Position numbers and translations under genes: made by a program. From Alphaproteobacteria bacterium UBA2784 (GTDB lineage Bacteria; Pseudomonadota; Alphaproteobacteria; Micropepsales; Micropepsaceae), in NCBI GenBank assembly GCA_002352285.1, contig DEIC01000031.1, positions 10,454-24,699 on the forward strand: 14,246 nucleotides of DNA. The letters are read 5' to 3'. Below, piece by piece: positions 7,448-14,246 of this stretch (within the stretch, counting starts at the first letter, position 1; every line of letters begins with the position of its first letter). A model generated the notes under the pieces. It searched no databases. It was not told where the DNA came from and saw nothing but the letters and a program-made list of their open reading frames with translations.

Positions 7448-7603
7448 GCCCGAACATCAGCTCTCTGCTTGCGCCCGACGCGGGACCGGCGGCGCGGCTC
7501 AATCGTGGCGGTAAGGGCACAGGGACCATGCCCCAGCCGCCACAGGCTCGCGTTCATTCCGGCGTTCGTTAGGCCTTTTGCGCAACATCGTTGCGCGGAT
7601 GCA
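7448..7603 (-). other. ntrC-ntrY intergenic leader with strong RNA secondary structure
   Basis: These 156 bases hold no convincing gene. They contain two inverted repeats. The nested stem-loop at 7505-7543 has an outer 7-bp stem (GTGGCGG/CCGCCAC), 3-base internal bulges on both sides, and an inner 5-bp stem (GGGCA/TGCCC) with a 9-base loop. The hairpin at 7580-7596 has two 7-base arms (GCGCAAC/GTTGCGC) and a 3-base loop. Neither has a T-run on its 3' side in the direction of transcription, so they are not standard intrinsic terminators. They could tune ntrYX expression relative to ntrBC or protect the ntrC mRNA end. I could not identify a credible -35/-10 pair or a sigma-54 promoter here. Confidence 0.5.
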
Positions 7604-9039
<1,436 letters not shown>

Positions 9040-9043
<4 letters not shown>

Positions 9044-10167
9044 GGCGCCACCTCGCCCGGCGGCGACATCGGCAACAACACGCGGAAGAGCGTGCGGCGC
9101 GGCTGGCTTTCACATTCGATCACGCCGCCATGGGCGTTGACGATGCGTGCCACCAGCGCAAGGCCCAGGCCCGCGCCTGTGCGTTTTGTGGTGACGAAGG
9201 GATCAAACAGGCACGACATCAGTTCCGGCGGCACGCCCGCGCCATTGTCGCGCACAATGACTTCCAGCGGCAGGCCCACGCGCGCATCGGTGCCCGGAAT
9301 GGAAAGCCGCACACCGGGGCGATAGCCGGTCTGCAATATGATCTCGCCCTCGGTGGGCGCGGGGCCATCGGCAATCGCGTCAGCTGCATTGCGCACAAGA
9401 TTGAGAAAAACCTGGATCAGCTGATCCTTGTCGCCCAGCACCGGCGGCAGTGACGGATCATAGATCTCTGAAAAGCGGATGCGTGCGGCGAAGCTTGCGC
9501 GCGCCACGCTGTGCACATGATCGAGCACCTCATGGATGTTGACGGGCTTGCGCGCCAATGGCCGCGTGTCGCCGAAACTCTCCATGTGATCGACCAGTTT
9601 GCGGATGCGGTCGGTCTCGTCACAGATGAGACGGGTCAGCGCCTTGTCGCCCGCATTGGCGTTCTGTTCGATCAATTGCGCCGCGCCGCGAATGCCGGCC
9701 AGCGGGTTCTTGATCTCGTGCGCCAGAACGGCCGCCATGGCCGTGATCGAGCGTGCCGCGCCGCGATGCGTCATCTGGCGGTCCATCTTCTGCGCCATGG
9801 TGCGTTCCAGGAGCATGACCATGGTTGCGCCCGCCTGCCCGGCCAGCGGCGCACCCTGAACATCGACCTGCCGCGTCTGGCCGCGCACAAGCGCCAGTTC
9901 GACGTCATACTCATTGACTGGCGCGCCCGTGCGTTTGACGGTGCCCACCAAAGCCGTCAGCGGGCTTGCAAAAGGCACGAGTGCGGAAAGCAGCTGGCGC
10001 GTCAGGCTGGCTGCGCTCATGCCAAAGAATTGCTCGGCAGACTGGTTGGCAAAGATGATGCGCCCGGCGTCATCAACTGCGATCACAGGATGCGACAGCG
10101 CATCCAGCATCGCCTGCGGGGCAATGAAAGCTGGCGCCGTGGGCGGATCTTCGGCGAGCGTGCTCAT
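9040..10167 (-). CDS. ntrB: Nitrogen sensor histidine kinase NtrB (NR(II))
   Basis: NtrB is a soluble kinase/phosphatase that, through PII proteins, passes nitrogen status to NtrC. The 375 residues contain no membrane segment. A PAS domain lies at about 17-125 (VIAVDDAGRIIFANQSAEQFFG). HisKA has phospho-acceptor H150 in LAHEIKNPLAG. HATPase has N-box NLVRN (256-260), G1 DNGAG (307-311), FDPFVTTKRTG, and G2 GAGLG (331-335). The length is typical of the family. The start ATG overlaps the dusB stop by four bases (ATGA) and has no good Shine-Dalgarno sequence, so translation is probably coupled to dusB. Confidence 0.97.
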
Positions 10168-11150
10168 GCGGCGATGGCCTGCGCGTGCGCGCCGAAATGC
10201 GCATCGATCAAGGCACGTCCTGCCGCAGCATTTTCAACAACCGACAGAGATTCACGGGCAGCTTCGGGATCGAGAGCGTGTGCGGCATAGGCCGCCAGAT
10301 GCTTGCGCACGACGCGGCAGCCCAGCTTTTCGCCATAGAGCGCCATCGTGTCGTTGAAGTGGGTCATCACGATGGTGCGCAGTTCTTCGCCGCGTGGCCG
10401 CATGAAATTTTCGCCCGCAAGGTGGGCGGCCACTTCGGCAGCAAGCCACGGCGCACCCACACCGGCGCGGCCGATCATCACGCCGTCAGCACCCGAAAGC
10501 TCAAGCGCGCGCTGCGCAGTGGCACCATCCACAATATCGCCATTGACGATGACCGGAATTGCGACGGCATTTTTTACGTCGCGCACGCGCGCCCAGTCGG
10601 CAGCGCCGGTATAGAACTGGCAGCGCGTGCGGCCATGCACTGTCACCATCTTCACGCCGATGGCTTCGGCGCGGCGCGCGAGCTCGGGCGCATTCAAGGT
10701 GCGGTCATCCCAGCCGAGGCGCATCTTCAACGTCGCCGGCACGCGCACATGCGCCACCACGGCCTCGATCAATGTCGCGGCGTGATCGAGGTCGCGCATC
10801 AAGGCCGACCCGGACAATCCGCCTGTCACTTTCTTTGCCGGGCAACCCATATTGATGTCGATCAGGTCTGCGCCTTCGCCCTCTGCGCGCTTGGCGGCTT
10901 CTGTCATCCAATGAGCTTCGCGTCCGGCGAGCTGGACGGCATTGATGGCGCGATCACAGGCAACGCCGGTTGCGCGCAGCACATCCACCTTGCGCCCGCG
11001 GACATATTCGTCGCTCGCCACCATTTCGCTGAACACAAGGCCCGCACCCTGCTCCTGCGCCTGGCGGCGGAAGGGCTGATCCGACACGCCCGACATCGGC
11101 GCCATCAGCACCGGAACGCGGATCGCCAAATTGCCAATGGCCGTCAGCAT
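10164..11150 (-). CDS. dusB: tRNA-dihydrouridine synthase DusB/NifR3
   Basis: This flavoenzyme reduces uridines in the tRNA D-loop using FMN and NAD(P)H. In alphaproteobacteria it was first noted as NifR3, the first gene of the ntrBC operon. From this start it has 328 residues. Visible motifs are the FMN-binding start VLMAPMSGVSDQPFRR, the catalytic cysteine C103 in DINMGCPAKKVTGG, TLKMRLGWD, and HGRTR in the barrel. ATG at 11148-11150 gives the usual short lead-in (MLTAIGNLAIR) and normal length, although no clear Shine-Dalgarno sequence precedes it. In-frame starts further upstream (ATG at 11193-11195, ATG at 11184-11186, TTG at 11238-11240) would add 12-30 residues without homology to the family and would lie within or across the promoter region. 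It is the first gene of the leftward block and diverges from ispDF. Confidence 0.94.
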   Translation of the reverse strand: MLTAIGNLAIRVPVLMAPMSGVSDQPFRRQAQEQGAGLVFSEMVASDEYVRGRKVDVLRATGVACDRAINAVQLAGREAHWMTEAAKRAEGEGADLIDINMGCPAKKVTGGLSGSALMRDLDHAATLIEAVVAHVRVPATLKMRLGWDDRTLNAPELARRAEAIGVKMVTVHGRTRCQFYTGAADWARVRDVKNAVAIPVIVNGDIVDGATAQRALELSGADGVMIGRAGVGAPWLAAEVAAHLAGENFMRPRGEELRTIVMTHFNDTMALYGEKLGCRVVRKHLAAYAAHALDPEAARESLSVVENAAAGRALIDAHFGAHAQAIAA

Positions 11151-11173
11151 GCGAAGGGGCTTGTGCCTGATTT

Positions 11174-11202
11174 TTGTGCAGGTCATTTCCTGCATGAAAA
11201 TT
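11174..11202 (+). promoter_or_regulatory. Possible promoter for ispDF-pgpA-cinA
   Basis: TTGTGC at 11174-11179 and AAAATT at 11197-11202 are spaced by 17 bases, which would place the transcript start about 50 bases ahead of the ispDF ATG. Each hexamer matches the housekeeping consensus at only three positions, so this is a weak guess. It is supported mainly by the need for a rightward promoter in the 111-base divergent gap. The -10 element would lie within the NtrC-like palindrome. Confidence 0.22.
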
Positions 11203-11207
11203 GTGCA
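11191..11207. promoter_or_regulatory. Candidate NtrC binding site (TGCAT-N7-GTGCA palindrome)
   Basis: The 17 bases match the NtrC half-site pattern TGCAC-N7-GTGCA at nine of ten outer positions. The symmetric arms extend to CCTGCA (11189-11194) and TGCAGG (11204-11209). The site lies 41 bases upstream of the dusB ATG and 54 bases upstream of the ispDF ATG. Autogenous control of the dusB/nifR3-ntrBC operon by NtrC is known in rhizobia, which makes this a sensible place for such a site. The inner positions of the consensus are less well matched, and binding is inferred, not shown. Confidence 0.45.
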
Positions 11208-11210
11208 GGG

Positions 11211-11240
11211 AGTTTCGCCTTCCCCATGGCGCGCGGTCAA
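11211..11240 (-). promoter_or_regulatory. Possible promoter for dusB-ntrBC
   Basis: On the minus strand, TTGACC (11235-11240) matches the -35 consensus TTGACA at five of six positions. GAAACT (11211-11216) could be a poor -10 element at 18-base spacing. Initiation would fall at about 11205, inside the NtrC-like palindrome, which would allow repression of the operon by bound NtrC. The -10 match is weak. Confidence 0.3.
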
Positions 11241-11261
11241 GGCCCGTTGTAGGCAGAGCGC

Positions 11262-12413
11262 ATGAAAATCGCCGCCCTCATTGTCGCTGCCGGTAAGGGA
11301 ACCCGCGCCGGGGGCGCTTTGCCCAAGCAGTTTCAGCCGTTAGCCGGAGAGGCTCTGCTGGCGCATGCATGGCGGGCCTTTGCCCAGCATCCTGCCATCT
11401 CGTGCGTTGCGGTGGTGATTGGTGCGGGCGATCAGGCGGCGGTCGCGGCACTCGATCTCACTCCTGCCCCGCTTCTGGTGACGGGCGGCGAGACGCGGCA
11501 GGACTCTGTGCGGCTGGGCCTTGAGGCCCTGTCGGGTGATCCGTCCGACGCCGTCCTGATCCATGATGGCGCGCGGCCCTTTGCCGATGCCGCGCTCATC
11601 TCGCGCGTGATCGAGGCGCTCTCTCACCACAAGGCCGTGCTGCCGGTGCTGGCGATGGATGACACGGTGAAGCGCGTCGAAGACGGGCGCGCGATTGAAA
11701 CGCTGGATCGCAACGCCCTTGCGCGGGCGCAGACGCCGCAGGGATTTCACTTTGCCGCCATCCTTGATGCCCACCGCAAATTCGCCGGACAGGCGATGAC
11801 CGATGATGCGGCATTGGCGGAGGCGGCGGGGCTTGCGGTGGCGACCGTTCCGGGCTCACCTGACAACATGAAGGTGACGCATCCGCAAGATTTTTCCCGC
11901 GCCGAGGCGATGATCGCCGCGCGCCTGATGGATGTGCGCAGCGCCACCGGCTTTGACGTGCATGCCTTTGGTCCCGGCGATCATGTGATGTTGTGTGGCG
12001 TAAAAGTTCCGCACAGTGCCGGGCTTGCAGGTCATTCGGATGCCGATGTGGGCCTGCATGCGCTGACTGATGCCGTTCTGGGTACGATTGGCGCCGCTGA
12101 CATCGGCGCGCATTTTCCGCCCAGCGACCCGCAATGGCGCGGCGCCGCGTCGTCAGCATTTCTGGCGCATGCCATCTCGCTGGTGCGGGCGCGTGGCGGC
12201 ATGATTGCGCATCTTGATGTCACGCTGATCTGCGAGCGGCCCAAGGTGGGGCCGCACCGCGAGGCGATGCGCGCGCGCATTGCTGAAATTTGTGCGCTGC
12301 CGGTTGACCGCGTCAGCGTGAAGGCGACGACCACCGAAAGGCTTGGCTTTACCGGCCGCAGCGAAGGGATCGCCGCCATGGCCAGCGCCACTGTGCGGCT
12401 GCCATGGGTGTGA
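11262..12413 (+). CDS. ispDF: Bifunctional IspD/IspF enzyme of the MEP isoprenoid pathway
   Basis: This fusion carries out two non-consecutive steps of the methylerythritol phosphate pathway: transfer of CMP to MEP (IspD) and cyclisation of CDP-ME 2-phosphate to MEcPP (IspF). Of 383 residues, IspD covers about 1-224, with the nucleotide-binding AAGKGTRAG (9-17), K22 and HDGARPF (101-107). IspF covers about 226-383, with the metal ligands D232, H234 (GFDVHAF) and H266 (LHALTDA) at the same spacing as E. coli D8, H10 and H42. The TTTERLGFTGR signature is near the end. The fused form is typical of alphaproteobacteria. It starts at ATG 11262 with only a weak purine-rich stretch upstream, and its end overlaps pgpA by 10 bases. 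Both catalytic domains look intact. Confidence 0.97.
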   Translation: MKIAALIVAAGKGTRAGGALPKQFQPLAGEALLAHAWRAFAQHPAISCVAVVIGAGDQAAVAALDLTPAPLLVTGGETRQDSVRLGLEALSGDPSDAVLIHDGARPFADAALISRVIEALSHHKAVLPVLAMDDTVKRVEDGRAIETLDRNALARAQTPQGFHFAAILDAHRKFAGQAMTDDAALAEAAGLAVATVPGSPDNMKVTHPQDFSRAEAMIAARLMDVRSATGFDVHAFGPGDHVMLCGVKVPHSAGLAGHSDADVGLHALTDAVLGTIGAADIGAHFPPSDPQWRGAASSAFLAHAISLVRARGGMIAHLDVTLICERPKVGPHREAMRARIAEICALPVDRVSVKATTTERLGFTGRSEGIAAMASATVRLPWV

Positions 12414-12883
12414 GCGCATCACAACACCGGCTGTTGATGGCTGTCGCCACGCTGGGGCCGGTCGGCCATCTCAAGCGCGCGCCAGGCACATGGGCCTCCG
12501 CTATCACTCTGCCGCTCGCCTTTGCGCTTTTGTGGGCAGGCGGACCAATTGCGCTGGCGATTGCCGCCTTATGCGTGATCGCATTCGGCATTCATGCGGG
12601 CGGCCATGCGGTGCGCGAGCTCAAACGCGAGGATCCCTCCGAGATCGTCGTCGATGAAGTGGCGGGCATGATGCTTGCCCTGCTGCCCGCGCTGCCCGGC
12701 GGCCTCATTTCGATGGTCGCCGCATTTCTTCTTTTCCGCTTCTTCGATATCGTGAAGCCGTGGCCGATCAGCCTGATTGACCGGCGCGTGACCGGCGGCA
12801 TTGGCGTGATGGCGGATGATGTGGCGGCGGGCATTCTGGCGGCGGCGAGCCTGATGCTGCTGCGCCTTGCGGGAGCGGTTTGA
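12404..12883 (+). CDS. pgpA: Phosphatidylglycerophosphatase A
   Basis: PgpA is an inner-membrane phosphatase that removes the phosphate from phosphatidylglycerol phosphate to make phosphatidylglycerol. The 159 residues show the family pattern: APGTWASAITLPLAF (26-40), EIVVDEVAGMMLAL (80-93), RFFDIVKPWPI (112-122) and DRRVTGGIGVMADD (126-139). The acidic residues D84, E85, D139 and D140 are expected to bind the metal. Hydrophobic membrane segments lie at about 33-63, 86-112 and 138-157. The ATG lies within the end of ispDF (10-base overlap), so translation is probably coupled. The length is normal. Confidence 0.93.
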   Translation: MGVSASQHRLLMAVATLGPVGHLKRAPGTWASAITLPLAFALLWAGGPIALAIAALCVIAFGIHAGGHAVRELKREDPSEIVVDEVAGMMLALLPALPGGLISMVAAFLLFRFFDIVKPWPISLIDRRVTGGIGVMADDVAAGILAAASLMLLRLAGAV

Positions 12884-12886
12884 GAG

Positions 12887-13375
12887 ATGTTCAGCCCCAG
12901 GCTCATTGCCCTTGCAACGCATGTGCTGGCGGAAGCGCGGGCACGCAAACTGAAAATCGCAACCGCCGAAAGCTGCACCGGCGGACTTGTTTCAGGATTG
13001 CTGACGGAGATTTCCGGTTCGTCCGACGTCTTCGAGCGCGGCTTCGTCACCTACACAAATCTTGCCAAACGCGAATTGCTGGGCGTATCCGGCGACATGA
13101 TTGCCGACTATGGCGAGGTGAGCGAGCCGGTGGCGCGCGCCATGGCCGAGGGTGCGCTCACATTCTCGCGCGCCGACATTTCCGTTTCGATTACGGGTGT
13201 GGCGGGGCCGAAGGGCGGCTCCGCGCTCAAGCCCGTGGGTCATGTGCATATGGCAGCGGCGCGGCGCGGCCGGAACATCATCCACGAGCTGCACGAATTC
13301 GGGCCTCTGGAGCGCGGGGATGTGCGACTTGCAGCGGTTGAGGCTGCCCTCAACCTGATCCAGCGTCACTTCTGA
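12887..13375 (+). CDS. pncC: Nicotinamide-nucleotide amidase (CinA C-terminal domain protein, PncC type)
   Basis: This stand-alone CinA C-terminal domain protein most likely deamidates nicotinamide mononucleotide to nicotinic acid mononucleotide in pyridine nucleotide salvage. Of its 162 residues, the active-site serine is S29 in TAESCTGG, with Y56 and K61 in YTNLAKRELLGV and T103 in SITGVAGPKGG completing the recognised catalytic set. The N-terminal CinA (MoCF-like) domain is absent, as in E. coli PncC. ATG at 12887 follows the pgpA stop by three bases, with GGGAG and GAGAG upstream. The last 26 bases overlap coq10 on the other strand. Often annotated simply as a CinA family protein. Confidence 0.92.
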   Translation: MFSPRLIALATHVLAEARARKLKIATAESCTGGLVSGLLTEISGSSDVFERGFVTYTNLAKRELLGVSGDMIADYGEVSEPVARAMAEGALTFSRADISVSITGVAGPKGGSALKPVGHVHMAAARRGRNIIHELHEFGPLERGDVRLAAVEAALNLIQRHF

Positions 13376-13826
13376 CGCCGCCATAAAGCGCGTGCGCGCG
13401 CTGGACGAAAGCATCCGACAGTTTCATCAGCGCCTTTTCGAACATGGATGAGGCAAGTTTCTGCAGAATGCGGCTGCGGAAACGGAAGTCGATGAAGAAC
13501 TCCACCGCCGTACCGCCGCCCTCGCCCGCGTGAAAATGCCAGCGGTTTTCCAGATGCTCGAACGGGCCATCGACAAATTCGGTGCGCACACACATTTCCG
13601 GTGCGATCAGATGCGCGCGCGAGGTAAAGCGCTCCTCGAACCCCTTATAGCGCACCAGCATGTCAGAGATGAGGATACGCACACCCTCGCCCGTCACGTC
13701 ATCGCTGCGCACGCGCAATGCGCTGCACCAGGGCAGAAATTCGGGATAGCGGCGGATGTCGCCGACAAGATCAAACATCTGTTGCGGCGAATAGGGAACG
13801 AGGCGCGTTTCGCGGGCGCTGGGCAC
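13350..13826 (-). CDS. Coenzyme Q-binding protein COQ10 / RatA-type START domain protein
   Basis: This is a 158-residue START/SRPBCC-fold protein of the COQ10 and RatA family, thought to bind coenzyme Q or other hydrophobic ligands and assist respiration. Recognisable segments are LVPYSPQQMFDLVGDIRRYPEFLPWC (residues 9-34), ISDMLVRYKGFEERFTSR (53-70), the W-F-containing NRWHF near 93-97, and FEFRSR-like FIDFRFRSRILQ in the C-terminal half. The start is GTG at 13824-13826, the only usual start between the in-frame lipA stop (13836-13838) and the conserved N-terminus; GGAC lies just upstream. It follows lipA by nine bases, a pairing seen widely in alphaproteobacteria. The older toxin label for RatA is not well supported for alphaproteobacterial members. 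Confidence 0.9.
   Translation of the reverse strand: MPSARETRLVPYSPQQMFDLVGDIRRYPEFLPWCSALRVRSDDVTGEGVRILISDMLVRYKGFEERFTSRAHLIAPEMCVRTEFVDGPFEHLENRWHFHAGEGGGTAVEFFIDFRFRSRILQKLASSMFEKALMKLSDAFVQRAHALYGGVRSDAGSG
13363..13378. other. Hairpin at the convergent cinA/coq10 end
   Basis: GCGTCA and TGACGC form a perfect 6-bp stem with a CTTC loop, including the cinA stop codon at 13373-13375. It lies within the last codons of coq10 on the other strand. No T-run follows on either side, so it is at most a weak bidirectional stop or an mRNA end protector. Confidence 0.3.
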
Positions 13827-13835
13827 GTTTGTCCG

Positions 13836-14246
13836 TCAGCCTTTGGCGAGCTTCTGTGCGCGTGCGTCACGCAGCCGCGCGAAATCGGCATCGGCATGGA
13901 ACGAGGAGCGCGTCAGCGGGCTTGCCGAGACCATCGAAAAGCCCTTGGACCAGGCGATGGAGGCCAGCGCCTCGAACTCATCGGGCGGCACGAAGCGATC
14001 AACCGGCGCATGCTTGCGCGTGGGCTGGAGATACTGGCCGATGGTCAGGAAATCGACATTGGCGCTGCGCAGATCATCCATCACCTGCATGACTTCCTCG
14101 CGCGTTTCGCCCAATCCGACCATCAGGCCGGATTTGGTGAAGACTGACGGGTCGAGTTCCTTGGCTTCCTGCAACAGGCGCAGCGAGTGGAAGTAACGCG
14201 CGCCGGGGCGGATGCGCAGATAAAGGCGCGGCACCGTTTCCAGATT
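13836..14246 (-). CDS. lipA: Lipoyl synthase LipA, C-terminal part (cut by the right edge)
   Basis: LipA is a radical-SAM enzyme with two iron-sulfur clusters that inserts sulfur at C6 and C8 of octanoyl groups to make lipoate for pyruvate and 2-oxoglutarate dehydrogenases. The 136 residues present start at NLETVPRLY and include RPGARYFHSL, ELDPSVFTKSGLMVGLGET, VMDDLRSANVDFLTIGQYLQP, TRKHAPVDRFV and MVSASPLTRSSFHA. The RSS serine, known as a ligand of the auxiliary cluster, is present. The cysteine motifs CxxxCxxxC and CxxxxxC lie beyond the window. The frame is open to the last base. It is followed by coq10 after nine bases. Confidence 0.96.
   Translation of the reverse strand, partial: NLETVPRLYLRIRPGARYFHSLRLLQEAKELDPSVFTKSGLMVGLGETREEVMQVMDDLRSANVDFLTIGQYLQPTRKHAPVDRFVPPDEFEALASIAWSKGFSMVSASPLTRSSFHADADFARLRDARAQKLAKG

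Noticed and set aside
7448..7603. Sigma-54 (GG-N10-GC) promoter for ntrYX
   Set aside because: I looked for the -24/-12 spacing on the transcribed strand and found no acceptable match.
11151..11240. Longer dusB forms from TTG 11238-11240, ATG 11193-11195 or ATG 11184-11186
   Set aside because: The added residues have no similarity to the DusB family and the TTG would place the start within the likely -35 element. The ATG at 11148-11150 gives the normal length.
10185..11252. Plus-strand open frame of 355 codons opposite dusB
   Set aside because: It is antisense to dusB and runs through the divergent promoter region. Its composition is that of a codon-bias shadow, with no domain.

Overview
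This window looks like a slice of an ordinary alphaproteobacterial chromosome, most likely from the Rhizobiales/Hyphomicrobiales or a close relative. Base composition is high in GC and the genes are tightly packed. The gene order dusB(nifR3)-ntrB-ntrC-ntrY-ntrX-trkA-dat-hfq-hflX, divergent from ispDF-pgpA-cinA and followed by coq10-lipA on the opposite strand, is a familiar arrangement in that group. The fused IspDF enzyme and the Coq10/RatA-LipA pair fit the same assignment. I cannot name a genus. I see no mobile element, CRISPR array, rRNA or tRNA, and no broken gene. The two edge genes, hflX and lipA, are cut only by the window limits.

Layout. From 1 to 11150 everything is on the minus strand, so transcription runs from right to left. 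dusB (tRNA-dihydrouridine synthase) leads into ntrB and ntrC, the soluble nitrogen-sensing kinase and its sigma-54 activator. After a 156-base gap with strong predicted RNA structure come ntrY and ntrX, a membrane kinase and its regulator. They are followed by trkA (potassium-transport regulator), dat (D-amino acid transaminase), hfq (RNA chaperone) and the N-terminal half of hflX (ribosome-associated GTPase). Three junctions, dusB/ntrB, ntrB/ntrC and ntrY/ntrX, are 4-base start/stop overlaps, which suggests translational coupling. From 11262 to 13375 the plus strand carries ispDF (isoprenoid precursors), pgpA (phosphatidylglycerol synthesis) and a stand-alone CinA C-terminal domain protein (pyridine nucleotide salvage). 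These are packed with a 10-base overlap and a 3-base gap. At the right edge lipA (partial) and coq10/ratA are on the minus strand, and coq10 overlaps the end of cinA tail to tail.

How it works together. The minus-strand block pairs two homologous two-component systems, NtrBC and NtrYX, with a post-transcriptional module (hfq, hflX) and metabolic or transport genes (trkA, dat). The 111-base divergent region between dusB and ispDF contains a palindrome that matches the NtrC half-site pattern TGCAC-N7-GTGCA at 9 of 10 positions, so the operon may be under autogenous NtrC control. NtrC has a full GAFTGA loop, whereas NtrX lacks it, so the two regulators should act on transcription by different mechanisms.

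I found no convincing undescribed system. The observations most worth a second look are regulatory: the NtrC-like palindrome, the nested hairpin ahead of ntrY, and Hfq-type ARN triplets overlapping the ribosome binding site of hfq.
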